Shown here: in pieces, positions 1 to 6,901 of the stretch
Numbering within the stretch: position 1 is the stretch's first letter
Layout: each line of letters opens with the position of its first letter
Origin: an uncultured Eubacterium sp.
GTDB taxonomy: Bacteria; Bacillota; Clostridia; Lachnospirales; Lachnospiraceae
DNA: 12,059 nucleotides
NCBI GenBank assembly: GCA_946412445.1
Contig: CAMKHH010000006.1
Location: 1 to 12,059 of the forward strand
Direction of reading: 5' to 3'
Notes under the pieces: generated by a model
The model's input: the letters and a program-made list of their open reading frames with translations, nothing else
The model's database searches: none
Told to the model about the DNA's origin: nothing
Made by a program: the position numbers and the translations under genes

Positions 1-555
1 AGTCAGAAGTTCTATCGCACAGTCCGCCTTCTCCGAAATCTTTGTATTCGAATTGCAGGATATCGCTACTGTCCTGCCGCCCACCTCCTTTGCATATTGA
101 AGTGCACCAATTACATAAGGTGTTCTGCCGCTGGCGGCCAGCCCTATCACAACATCATCGGCTGAAAGATTAATCCGCTTCAGATCTTCTTTCCCAAGCC
201 CCGGATCATCTTCCGCCCCCTCTTCTGCCTTTACAAATGCTCCTTCTCCTCCTGCAATTACACCTACCACCATGTCATAAGAGACTCCAAAAGTAGGGGG
301 ACATTCCACGGCATCCAAAATACCAAGGCGTCCGCTGGTGCCTGCTCCTATGTAGATAATTCTCCCACCCTTCTGCAGGCTTTCTGTTGTCCATTCTATG
401 GCTCTTCCGATCTGTGGAAGCGCATCATGGACTGCATCCAGAACCTTCTGATCCTCCTTATTCATGATTGTTATAATTTCATAAGGAGACATCTCATCCA
501 GAGCCATAGTGCTCGTATTTCTCTTTTCTGTTATCAGTCTTTCTAAATCTGCCAT
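1..555 (-). CDS. murQ: N-acetylmuramic acid 6-phosphate etherase, 3' end missing at the window edge
   Basis: MurQ cleaves the D-lactyl ether of MurNAc-6-phosphate to give GlcNAc-6-phosphate and lactate, a cytoplasmic step of cell-wall sugar recycling. I translated 185 codons from the ATG at 553-555 (protein begins MADLERLITEKRNTST); the family is about 300 residues, so roughly the last third lies outside. A SIS-type sugar-phosphate fold is visible: GAGTSGRLG at residues 70-78 and AASGRTPYV at 140-148. The two acidic residues known to be catalytic in E. coli MurQ appear as Glu84 in DAVECPPTFG and Glu115 in EEGAEDDP. The start has a GAGGGAGAG ribosome site, and the gene overlaps the end of the upstream regulator by 13 bases, so the two are probably translationally coupled. 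No frameshift or missing motif is seen. A MurNAc transporter, often linked, is not visible and may lie to the left. Confidence 0.96.
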   Translation of the reverse strand, partial: MADLERLITEKRNTSTMALDEMSPYEIITIMNKEDQKVLDAVHDALPQIGRAIEWTTESLQKGGRIIYIGAGTSGRLGILDAVECPPTFGVSYDMVVGVIAGGEGAFVKAEEGAEDDPGLGKEDLKRINLSADDVVIGLAASGRTPYVIGALQYAKEVGGRTVAISCNSNTKISEKADCAIELLT

Positions 556-1421
556 CGAATCTCTCCCTCATGATTGGTTTTCTCCTCTTTGGAGATATAG
601 GTCTTTCTAAGACTGTCCATACAAGTCTCATAGTTTTTCTGGACATATGTCACATATAGCATATCAATGACTGCCAATTGGGAGAGCCTGGAACCTAACT
701 TTCCGGTTCGGAACTCAAACTCAGTTGCTGTAACATATAGATTATAGTCGGAAATTTTAGATAATGGTGACTCATGATAACAGGTAATGGCAATAATCGG
801 AACCCCGGCATCTTTTAAAATTTCCGCACATTCCACCATTTCCCTTGTCATCCCTGAATAGCTGATAATAATTGCCGCATCCCCACTGGTCATATTCTTC
901 GCCTGAACCAGCTGTGCGTGAAAGTCCTCATTCACCAGACATACCTTATTGACCCGCATGAATTTCAGACAGGCATCCTTTGCCACCAGTAAAGATGCGC
1001 CCATTCCAAAAATTGAAATCTTTTCTGCCACCTGTAATATGGATACGCTTTCTTCCAGCACCTCCACATCAATCAGGCTTTTTGTATCCTCCAGAGAAAC
1101 AATACTCTTATAAATAATTTTATTCACAAGTTGTTCTGTAGAATCCTCTTTGCTGATTTCACAATTTTTATCCCCTATGACTTCTTTACGCATTACGTTT
1201 TCATACATGAGGGATTTTTGGAAATCCTTGTAATGCTCAAAGCCCGTCTTCCGGCAGAGTCTGGTAATTGTAGAAGGTGAAGCGTAAACCTCTTTTGCCA
1301 GTTCACGGACACCCATCTCCGCCGTCTTCTCCGGATTTGCTAACAGATATCGGATGATGCCTTTCTCTGTATTACTGGCATTGGGCAAAAACTCGCGAAA
1401 CTTGACAATGACACTTTTCAT
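543..1421 (-). CDS. murR: MurR/RpiR-family transcriptional regulator
   Basis: Predicted 292-residue sugar-phosphate-responsive regulator. An N-terminal RpiR helix-turn-helix domain covers about residues 1-75, with ELAKEVYASPSTITRLCRKT as the recognition region. A C-terminal SIS domain follows at about 125-255, with FGMGASLLVAKD and IIISYSGMTREM as its phosphosugar-binding loops. I chose the ATG at 1419-1421 (MKSVIVKFREFLP) because AAAAGGGGG sits just upstream; the in-frame ATG at 1478 adds 19 non-family residues and lacks a good site. The adjacent, overlapping murQ suggests that MurNAc-6-phosphate is the effector, as in the E. coli MurR system; that is inference. A promoter and several TTTCA/TGAAA inverted repeats lie upstream and fit self-regulation. 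The symbol rests on linkage to murQ, since RpiR members with other ligands look alike. Confidence 0.9.
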   Translation of the reverse strand: MKSVIVKFREFLPNASNTEKGIIRYLLANPEKTAEMGVRELAKEVYASPSTITRLCRKTGFEHYKDFQKSLMYENVMRKEVIGDKNCEISKEDSTEQLVNKIIYKSIVSLEDTKSLIDVEVLEESVSILQVAEKISIFGMGASLLVAKDACLKFMRVNKVCLVNEDFHAQLVQAKNMTSGDAAIIISYSGMTREMVECAEILKDAGVPIIAITCYHESPLSKISDYNLYVTATEFEFRTGKLGSRLSQLAVIDMLYVTYVQKNYETCMDSLRKTYISKEEKTNHEGEIRWQI

Positions 1422-1424
1422 AGT

Positions 1425-1433
1425 CCCCCTTTT
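1425..1433 (-). promoter_or_regulatory. Ribosome binding site that sets the murR start
   Basis: AAAAGGGGG on the minus strand, three bases before the ATG at 1421. It supports this start over the ATG at 1478. Confidence 0.7.
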
Positions 1434-1535
1434 CCTGGAACGTGTCTGAGAACTTATTTCTGCAAGCTGCAGACACATTATCCATTGTATATTTTGTATG
1501 ATTTTTTATGTATTCACATCTCATGTATCGTTACT

Positions 1536-1564
1536 ATTATATTATTCAGAAACACTTTCGTCTA
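1536..1564 (-). promoter_or_regulatory. Predicted sigma-A promoter of murR-murQ
   Basis: A perfect -10 (TATAAT, 1541-1536) stands 17 bases from a 4/6 -35 (TAGACG, 1564-1559). Transcription would start near 1529, giving a leader of about 108 bases. The spacer holds GAAACACTTTC (1549-1559), an inverted repeat GAAA/TTTC that could be an operator. Confidence 0.6.
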
Positions 1565-1590
1565 CTATTCTATCTATTTATGATACTTTG

Positions 1591-1641
1591 TTTCATATAT
1601 TGAAAGCATTATCTGGAATTTCAGATTTTTATGAAAGCATT
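1591..1641. promoter_or_regulatory. Candidate MurR operator cluster
   Basis: Several related symmetric elements lie upstream of the predicted murR -35. There is a perfect TTTCA-N5-TGAAA at 1591-1605 and a TTTCA-N8-TGAAA at 1619-1636. The ten-base direct repeat TGAAAGCATT occurs at 1601-1610 and 1632-1641, spaced 31 bases or about three helical turns. ATCTG/CAGAT (1611-1626) sits between the repeats. RpiR-family proteins bind as dimers to inverted repeats, so MurR is the natural candidate binder. This is inferred from layout only. Confidence 0.45.
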
Positions 1642-1664
1642 GTATAGCAGCCTCTTCTTTCTTA

Positions 1665-1692
1665 ATACCAAAGTATGCAAGGAAAGCTGCCA
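1665..1692 (+). repeat. 28-base repeat, left copy (inverted relative to 5198-5225)
   Basis: Begins ATACCAAAGTATGCAAGG and continues to GCTGCCA. Its exact reverse complement occurs at 5198-5225. The right end of this copy forms the left arm of the hairpin at 1681-1705. The flanks of the two copies differ, and no target-site duplication is evident. Confidence 0.85.
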
Positions 1693-1711
1693 CTGGCAGC
1701 TTTTCTTTTTT
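1681..1711. terminator. Hairpin at the 3' end of the M18 peptidase gene
   Basis: An 11-pair stem (1681-1691 with 1695-1705, one G-T pair) closes a three-base ACT loop, starting just after the peptidase stop at 1710-1712. On the plus strand it is followed by a clean T run (1706-1711), giving textbook intrinsic-terminator form. On the minus strand, where the gene is, only TTTCCTT follows. It probably works in both directions but is weaker for the gene it follows. Confidence 0.65.
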
Positions 1712-3041
1712 ACACTTCTGTTTCATCATCCATATGAACTTTATAGATATGATCCTTCATGATTTCAATATCGGAACTATAGAACGTCCTTGCAGCCTTA
1801 ATCAGATACTCCGTATCCTTCACTCCGGCTGTTTCATATGGGGAGTGCATCGCCAGCTGAGGCAAGCCTATATCTGCCATAGGTAAGGATACCTGTCCAT
1901 TGGAAATATTGCCCAGTGTTGAGCCTCCCGGTATATCCGAACGGTTAACATAAACCTGACAGGGTACCTGCGCATGCGCGCAGATTGTTCTGAAAACTGC
2001 TGAACTGATACCATCCGTCGTATACTTTTGGTTCGCATTAAACTTCAGCACAATTCCCCCATTGATATAAGGACGGTTTCCGGGATCCGTTTTATCCTGA
2101 TAGTTCGGATGTACGCTATGTGCGTTATCTGCTGAAAGCATAAAGCTGGATGCAAGTGCGCGCAGATAGCTTGCCCTGTCTAATCCCATTCCATCAGAAA
2201 TCCGTTCCAGTGTATCTTTCAAAAAAGTGGATGCCGCTCCCTGCCGGGTCAAACTCCCCACTTCTTCGTTATCCAAAACGCAGTGCATCATCACATGCTT
2301 CCGGTTCCGGCTCGCCAGAAAGCCCTTTAAAGAAGAGAATGCACACTGAAGATCATCCAGCCTGGCGCTGGAAATGAACTCCTCCTTCGCTCCCCATATA
2401 CTCCCTTTCATCCTGTTATAAAGATAAATGTCCATTCCCAGAACATGTTCCGGTAATACTCCGGCCTGCTCACTTAAGATTTTCATCAAAGAGCCTTTTG
2501 TTCCCTCTCCGCCAAATAACGGAAGCATATCATTCTGGGGATTATATGCATAACCATCATTGACACCCCTGTTCATGTGAATGGCCAGACTTGGAATCTG
2601 AACAAGATCCCTGTCTACCTTAACCAGTCGGGATACAATCCGATTTTCTTCCCGAACCAGGAGCCTTCCTGAAAGTGATAGCGGTCTGTCAAACCAGGGA
2701 GCCATCAGCATTCCACCATATTTCTCCACATTCAGCTTAACAAAATGGCCCTCTGCCTCAATCTCAGGATTTTCTTTTAATTTAAAGGTGGGGGAATCAC
2801 TATGACTGGCGATAATCTGAAAGCTTTTCATCTCCTCCGGCGGAATTGTAAATGCAAGGAGAGAGGATCCATTGCGTGTCACGTAATACTTTCCATCTGG
2901 TCTGAGATCCCATGACTCTTCCTCGTACAGATGTTTAAAACCCGCCTCTTCAAGTACCAGTGCCATACATTCGACTGCATGGAAACTGGTAGGACTTTTC
3001 TCTATAAAACTTAAAAGTTCCTCTGCAGTATGTTTATTCAT
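1710..3041 (-). CDS. apeB: M18-family metallo-aminopeptidase (aspartyl aminopeptidase type)
   Basis: Cytoplasmic dinuclear zinc exopeptidase of 443 residues, usual length for the family, probably trimming N-terminal residues (often acidic) from peptides. Expected M18 metal and catalytic positions can be read off: His80 in ASHSDSP, Asp229 in SARLDDLQ, Glu259-Glu260 in LDNEEVGS, Asp305 in SADNAHS and His399 in AMHSPYE. HSVHPNYQDK and the downstream KFNANQKYTTDG also match the family. It has no signal peptide. The ATG at 3039-3041 overlaps the stop of the DegV-family gene as ATGA, so expression is likely coupled to it. Substrate preference cannot be read from the sequence; bacterial members are annotated variously as ApeB or putative M18 peptidase. 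No defects are seen. Confidence 0.93.
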   Translation of the reverse strand: MNKHTAEELLSFIEKSPTSFHAVECMALVLEEAGFKHLYEEESWDLRPDGKYYVTRNGSSLLAFTIPPEEMKSFQIIASHSDSPTFKLKENPEIEAEGHFVKLNVEKYGGMLMAPWFDRPLSLSGRLLVREENRIVSRLVKVDRDLVQIPSLAIHMNRGVNDGYAYNPQNDMLPLFGGEGTKGSLMKILSEQAGVLPEHVLGMDIYLYNRMKGSIWGAKEEFISSARLDDLQCAFSSLKGFLASRNRKHVMMHCVLDNEEVGSLTRQGAASTFLKDTLERISDGMGLDRASYLRALASSFMLSADNAHSVHPNYQDKTDPGNRPYINGGIVLKFNANQKYTTDGISSAVFRTICAHAQVPCQVYVNRSDIPGGSTLGNISNGQVSLPMADIGLPQLAMHSPYETAGVKDTEYLIKAARTFYSSDIEIMKDHIYKVHMDDETEV

Positions 3042-3910
3042 CGCCTATCTCCCATAAAGAATAAAGCAACTGTTCCCGGACCTGCATGTGCACCTATCGT
3101 TGAGCCAATTGTATTTAACATAACAGACTTCACCGATGGATATCGGCTCTTTACCAGTTCCGAAACATAGGAGGCATCCTCTTCACAATCTCCATGACTG
3201 ATATAGATGGTATCATTCTTATTCTTGTAACTTCCAACCCGTTCTTCCATCATGTCCACAAGGTTATTAAGGGCTTTCCTTCGTCCTCTTGCCTTACTTA
3301 AAAGAATCAGATGCCCTTCATCATCCACATGGAGCATAGGCTTTATATTAATCATAGTACCAAGAACCGCGCTTACCCTGGACACACGCCCACCTCTGTG
3401 AAGGTGCATCAAATCATCCACAGTGAATACATGGCAGAGATTCAATTTATGCTCTTTCAGCCATTCTGCAGTTTCATCCAGGCTGCTGCCCTGTTCTTTT
3501 TTCTCCAAAACCTTCTGAAGAATCAGGCCCTGCCCCATAGAAGCACACAGCGTATCAATGACAATGATTTTATACTCCGGGTTTTTTTCCATCAATTCTT
3601 CAGCCGCCAGTCTGCAGCTGTTATAGGTACCGCTTAAACCAGAAGAAAACGAAACATGCAGGATTTCCTTTCCGGCATCCAGAATCGGCTGCCAGGTCTT
3701 TTTTGCATCCTCCGTATTTACCTGGGAAGTCGTTGGCATAGAACCACTTCTCATACGGACATAGAATTCTTTTTGATCAATATCATGTTCCTTATTATAG
3801 ACTCTGCCGTCCAGTGTACAGGGAAGGTACATAAATTCCACATCATGTTCTTTATAATATTCGTATGGCATATCACACGTATTTTCAGTTGTAATCATAT
3901 ATTCCTTCAT
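3038..3910 (-). CDS. DegV-family fatty-acid-binding protein
   Basis: About 290 residues, typical length for the DegV/EDD fold. These proteins bind a fatty acid; in Firmicutes, FakB members present it to the kinase FakA for incorporation into phospholipid. The N-terminal domain has ITTENTCDMPYEY (family S/T-x-D/C strand), then MPTTSQVNTED at about residues 62-72 and VSFSSGLSGTY at about 87-97, both ligand-head-group loops. The C-terminal domain has RGGRVSRVSAVLGTMINIKP (about 175-194) and ends with GTVALFFMGDR, also typical. I start at 3910 (MKEYMITTEN), not 3949, because AAAGGAGGG stands upstream of 3910. No FakA homologue lies in the window, so whether this is a true FakB is open. It is translationally coupled to the M18 peptidase downstream, with no obvious biochemical link. 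Confidence 0.92.
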   Translation of the reverse strand: MKEYMITTENTCDMPYEYYKEHDVEFMYLPCTLDGRVYNKEHDIDQKEFYVRMRSGSMPTTSQVNTEDAKKTWQPILDAGKEILHVSFSSGLSGTYNSCRLAAEELMEKNPEYKIIVIDTLCASMGQGLILQKVLEKKEQGSSLDETAEWLKEHKLNLCHVFTVDDLMHLHRGGRVSRVSAVLGTMINIKPMLHVDDEGHLILLSKARGRRKALNNLVDMMEERVGSYKNKNDTIYISHGDCEEDASYVSELVKSRYPSVKSVMLNTIGSTIGAHAGPGTVALFFMGDRR

Positions 3911-3921
3911 AAGCTCTGTCT

Positions 3922-3930
3922 CCCTCCTTT
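3922..3930 (-). promoter_or_regulatory. Ribosome binding site that sets the DegV-family start
   Basis: AAAGGAGGG on the minus strand, 11 bases before the ATG at 3910. This is somewhat long spacing but a near-perfect anti-16S match. No comparable site precedes the ATG at 3949. Confidence 0.75.
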
Positions 3931-3959
3931 GTGTTAACGATGGTATCATTCATATGCAT

Positions 3960-3988
3960 AGAATACCACAGGAAATCATCCCCTGCAA
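3960..3988 (-). promoter_or_regulatory. Possible extended -10 promoter for degV-M18
   Basis: TATTCT (3965-3960) preceded by TGG in extended -10 form, 17 bases from TTGCAG (3988-3983). The -35 is poor (3/6), and the element lies inside the ctpA terminator hairpin. It would start a leader of about 40 bases. The case is weak, but this is the only candidate between ctpA and the DegV-family gene. Confidence 0.3.
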
Positions 3989-4001
3989 CGATTTCCTGTG
4001 G
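3966..4001 (-). terminator. Terminator hairpin after ctpA
   Basis: A perfect 12-pair stem (3966-3977 with 3990-4001) and a 12-base loop, four bases after the ctpA stop at 4006-4008. The minus-strand tail is TATTCTATGC, only moderately T-rich. It is probably a partial terminator that lets some transcription pass into degV. Confidence 0.65.
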
Positions 4002-4005
4002 AGAA

Positions 4006-5178
4006 CTAATGAAGCAAAATCTCTTTTGCTTTATTGAGTTGAACATCCATCTCTGAATCAGCCGGCATGTCGATCTCCACATCCGGTGTAATTCCCTTGC
4101 CATTAATATTATTACCTTTTGGTGTAAAGTAATGGGAAACAGTCAATTTTACTGCGCCGCCATTCTTTAGCTGGTAGGTGTCCTGCACCACCCCTTTCCC
4201 ATAGGTAACAGTGCCTACAATTGTACCTGTTCCATAATCCTGTACCGCTCCGGCAAAAATCTCTGAAGCACTGGCAGAACTGCTGTTAACCAAAACAGCC
4301 AGCGGAATATCAATCGGCGATTTTCCATCACAGTTCTGTTCGCTTCTGTTCCCGTACTTGTCTTCCGTATAGACAATAAGCCCTTTTGGGAGAATTTCTC
4401 TTAAGGTATCACACACTCCGGACACCAGGCCGCCTGGATTGCTTCTTAAATCAATAATCAGCCTGTTCATCCCCTGATCCTGTAATTTTCCGTATGCGTT
4501 TTTGAATTGTTCAGCTGTCACTCCGGTAAATTCCGATATCCTGATATAGCCAATCTGATTCTCCAACATTTTCCCGGTGACCGAAATCGCTTCTACCTCT
4601 TCGATTTTCACATCTATCGTATACGGCTGCTCCTCCCTTTCCAATGTCATAGACACTGTCTCTCCTTCTTTGATATCCTTTATCAAATCTACTACCTCAT
4701 TTGTGGACATAGCAGAAACCGGCTTATCCCCTACCTTCAAAAGGATATCTCCAGGCTTTATTCCAGCCTTGGCTGCGGGTGTATTCTCATAGCAGGACTC
4801 AACAAGAATTCTTCCCTGACTATCCTGGTATATAGCCACACCTATTCCGGAGTAATGTCCATTCGTAGACTGCATAATCTTCTCAAATTGCTCCTGCGTA
4901 TAGTAAGTAGAGTACTTGTCACCCAGACCGGTAACCAGGCCTGCGCACATATAATCGGTCAATTTTTTATTATCGACATCACCAAGATATACATCTTCAA
5001 TCAATTCATAGATATCTGCAACTTTTGTCCTGGCGCCAAGCTCTGTTGGATTCATCTCCTTACCCATCACATAGTCCCGGTTTTTCACCAGGAACAATAC
5101 ACACATAATCCCAAGGGTAAATAGAATTCCAAACAGAAATCCCTTCAATCCGCTGTATGATTTCTTATTATCGTCCAT
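4006..5178 (-). CDS. ctpA: S41-family C-terminal processing protease (CtpA/CtpB type)
   Basis: Membrane-anchored serine protease of 390 residues that trims or degrades extracytoplasmic proteins. A single N-terminal membrane segment lies at about residues 11-31. A PDZ domain follows at about 92-182, with YSGIGVAIYQ and AGIKPGDILLKVGDKPV. The S41 core carries the Ser-Lys-Gln catalytic set seen in CtpB: Ser303 within SSSASASEI, Lys328 in YGKGVVQ and Gln332. The Ser-Lys spacing of 25 matches the family. The ATG at 5178 is preferred to the one at 5184 because GGAG lies 7 bases before the former and only 1 base before the latter. The gene follows ftsX after a 57-base palindrome. CtpA-type proteases can control peptidoglycan hydrolases in other bacteria, so a role with FtsEX in wall turnover is plausible but inferred. 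There is no sign of damage. Confidence 0.94.
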   Translation of the reverse strand: MDDNKKSYSGLKGFLFGILFTLGIMCVLFLVKNRDYVMGKEMNPTELGARTKVADIYELIEDVYLGDVDNKKLTDYMCAGLVTGLGDKYSTYYTQEQFEKIMQSTNGHYSGIGVAIYQDSQGRILVESCYENTPAAKAGIKPGDILLKVGDKPVSAMSTNEVVDLIKDIKEGETVSMTLEREEQPYTIDVKIEEVEAISVTGKMLENQIGYIRISEFTGVTAEQFKNAYGKLQDQGMNRLIIDLRSNPGGLVSGVCDTLREILPKGLIVYTEDKYGNRSEQNCDGKSPIDIPLAVLVNSSSASASEIFAGAVQDYGTGTIVGTVTYGKGVVQDTYQLKNGGAVKLTVSHYFTPKGNNINGKGITPDVEIDMPADSEMDVQLNKAKEILLH

Positions 5179-5185
5179 CTTCATT

Positions 5186-5189
5186 CTCC
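5186..5189 (-). promoter_or_regulatory. Ribosome binding site that sets the ctpA start
   Basis: GGAG on the minus strand, seven bases before the ATG at 5178 but only one base before the ATG at 5184. Confidence 0.6.
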
Positions 5190-5197
5190 ATAATCAC

Positions 5198-5225
5198 TGG
5201 CAGCTTTCCTTGCATACTTTGGTAT
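5198..5225 (-). repeat. 28-base repeat, right copy
   Basis: Exact reverse complement of 1665-1692. Five of its bases (5221-5225) are also the outer end of the adjoining palindrome. Its other end lies in the ctpA leader, eight bases upstream of the GGAG site. Confidence 0.85.
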
Positions 5226-5277
5226 ACAGATGAGCTGCCATCAATTCGGATGAATTGAGACAGCTCATCTGTATACC
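5221..5277. repeat. Long palindrome between ftsX and ctpA
   Basis: A perfect 17-pair outer stem (5221-5237 with 5261-5277) encloses a second 7-pair stem (5241-5247 with 5252-5258) with a GGAT loop. The two are separated by a small 3x2 internal loop. On the minus strand the hairpin is followed by AAAGTATGC, not by a T run, so it is not a standard intrinsic terminator. It may act as an RNA processing or stability element, an attenuator needing another factor, or part of a dispersed repeat. Confidence 0.8.
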
Positions 5278-5297
5278 CAAGCACAAACTTCGTGGTA

Positions 5298-6209
5298 TCA
5301 TACCTTCAAATGCTTCCGTATTGTGAATATACTGCCCACAAGACCAATTCCCATACCCAGAATGAGTCCAACCGGCAGCAGCGTATGGAACACCTGGCTT
5401 ATCGGCAGCAGGCCATTCATAAAGTCTGCAATCATATGGAATTTATCTAATATATACTTAATCGCCATATTGTAGATAAAATACCATGCAACCAATGGAA
5501 TCGCAGATCCAATCAGTCCAATCAATATGCCTTCCATAAGAAAAGGCAGACGGACAAACAGGTTCGTAGCTCCTATCAGTTTCATAATTCCGATTTCTTC
5601 TTTTCGTACGGAAATACCAACGGATACTGTATTGCTGATCAGAAATACAGAAACTCCAAGAAGAATTCCGATGATTACCAGTGATACATATCCCACCAGT
5701 CTGTTAACTGTACTCAATGTCTTCGTCGCCTGTTCAGACTGATTTACTTCACGTACTCCCGGAAGACCGGCAACAAAGCTCTTCAGCTCACTTTGGTCTT
5801 CCACCTTATTAACATAGACTTCATAACTTGCAGAATTAATCAACGGGTTATCATTCTTAAACCCTTCCGCCAGATCCGGGTTATTCTTAAAATACTGCGC
5901 CTGGAAACGTCTCCAGGATTCATCCGCCGATACATACTTTACTTCTTTCACTTCCGGGCGGGCTTGAATCTGATCACCTATTTCATCTATCGCAGCCTGA
6001 TCTGTTCCTTCCTGGAAGAAGACCACCATTGAGACTCCTTCCTCAACGCTTTTAATAATATAATTAAAATTCATAACCAGAGAAAAAAACAAGCTGAAAA
6101 GAAAGATACAGGCACCCATGGTCGCAACAGATGCAATGGAAAACATCTTATTTCTCCAAATGTTTTTTATCCCCTGTTTGATACTATATCCAATCGTACT
6201 AATCCTCAT
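5298..6209 (-). CDS. ftsX: Cell division protein FtsX, membrane subunit
   Basis: Integral membrane partner of FtsE, 303 residues, normal length. Four membrane segments are visible at about 22-46, 172-194, 222-244 and 276-298. A large extracytoplasmic loop between the first two (about 47-170) is the part that contacts hydrolases or their activators in studied systems. The short IGIMKLIGATN stretch after segment 2 is a hallmark of FtsX. FtsEX does not move a substrate; ATP hydrolysis by FtsE is relayed to peptidoglycan hydrolases outside. The start at 6209 overlaps ftsE by 11 bases and has AGAAGG at suitable distance, so it is coupled to ftsE. Many Clostridia carry an M23/EnvC-like coiled-coil gene next to ftsX; none is present here before ctpA. 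Confidence 0.95.
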   Translation of the reverse strand: MRISTIGYSIKQGIKNIWRNKMFSIASVATMGACIFLFSLFFSLVMNFNYIIKSVEEGVSMVVFFQEGTDQAAIDEIGDQIQARPEVKEVKYVSADESWRRFQAQYFKNNPDLAEGFKNDNPLINSASYEVYVNKVEDQSELKSFVAGLPGVREVNQSEQATKTLSTVNRLVGYVSLVIIGILLGVSVFLISNTVSVGISVRKEEIGIMKLIGATNLFVRLPFLMEGILIGLIGSAIPLVAWYFIYNMAIKYILDKFHMIADFMNGLLPISQVFHTLLPVGLILGMGIGLVGSIFTIRKHLKV

Positions 6210-6882
6210 GGTATATACCTTCTTCTTCGTCGCTTACTATGACGCCTTTCCGCAAGCGGATTACTCGCTTTTTCATAGAGTTTACAATCTCACGATTATG
6301 TGTCACAACAAGTACGGTAGTACCACGTGCATTAATCTCTTCCAGAAGTTTCATGATTTCATTGGAATTCTTAGGATCCAGATTTCCGGTTGGTTCATCT
6401 GCCAGCAGAATATCCGGACGATTTACCAGCGCTCTGGCAAGGGCTACACGCTGCTGTTCCCCGCCTGACAATTCTTTAGGCCGTGACTTATACTTCTCAG
6501 CAAGCCCGACTAATGTCAGCACCTCCGGAACCCTTTTTTTTATTACGCGATTTGGTTTCTCAATCACACGTTGAGCAAATGCAACATTCTCATATACGTT
6601 TCGGTCCTTCAGGAGCCGGAAGTCCTGGAACACAACGCCTACTCCACGACGGTATTTGGGGATTTTTCTGCGTTTCATCTTATTTAAAACCTGACCGTTC
6701 ACCTTGATTACTCCGGTTGTAGGCTCCAGCTCCTTCAGCAGCAGCTTTATCAAAGTGGATTTCCCTGATCCACTGTTACCAACGACAAATACAAATTCCC
6801 CTGCTTCTATGTGTAAGGATATGTTATTTACGGCCGGCTGGCCTTTATCATAACTCTTACTTACACCATCTAAAGTAATCAT
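6199..6882 (-). CDS. ftsE: Cell division ATP-binding protein FtsE
   Basis: Cytoplasmic ATPase of the FtsEX complex, 227 residues, the usual length. It shows a full ABC nucleotide-binding domain: Walker A GNSGSGKS (35-42), Q-loop FQD (85-87), signature LSGGEQQR (138-145), Walker B ILLADEP (158-164), the D-loop GNLDP, and the switch histidine in VVTHNRE. The opening MITLDGVSKSY and the FQDFRLL stretch separate FtsE from generic ABC exporters. AGGAGG lies five bases before the ATG. The gene starts 19 bases after the regulator's stop and overlaps ftsX, so the three very likely form one transcript. Confidence 0.96.
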   Translation of the reverse strand: MITLDGVSKSYDKGQPAVNNISLHIEAGEFVFVVGNSGSGKSTLIKLLLKELEPTTGVIKVNGQVLNKMKRRKIPKYRRGVGVVFQDFRLLKDRNVYENVAFAQRVIEKPNRVIKKRVPEVLTLVGLAEKYKSRPKELSGGEQQRVALARALVNRPDILLADEPTGNLDPKNSNEIMKLLEEINARGTTVLVVTHNREIVNSMKKRVIRLRKGVIVSDEEEGIYHED

Positions 6883-6901
6883 CTTATCCTCCTCTAAGAC
6901 T

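Noticed and set aside
2150..2377. 75-residue plus-strand frame inside the M18 gene
   Set aside because: Shadow of a gene whose catalytic residues are all in place on the other strand.
3885..4103. 72-residue minus-strand frame spanning the ctpA end and the degV start
   Set aside because: It overlaps ctpA, a hairpin and the DegV-family start, with no ribosome site or recognisable content.
4507..5124. 205-residue open frame on the plus strand, antisense to ctpA
   Set aside because: It lies wholly inside a well-supported gene, is rich in Cys, His and Ile runs typical of shadow frames, and resembles no family I know.
1665..5225. Transposon with 28-base terminal inverted repeats
   Set aside because: The three genes inside are ordinary chromosomal genes, there is no transposase, and the bases outside the two repeats do not match as a target duplication.
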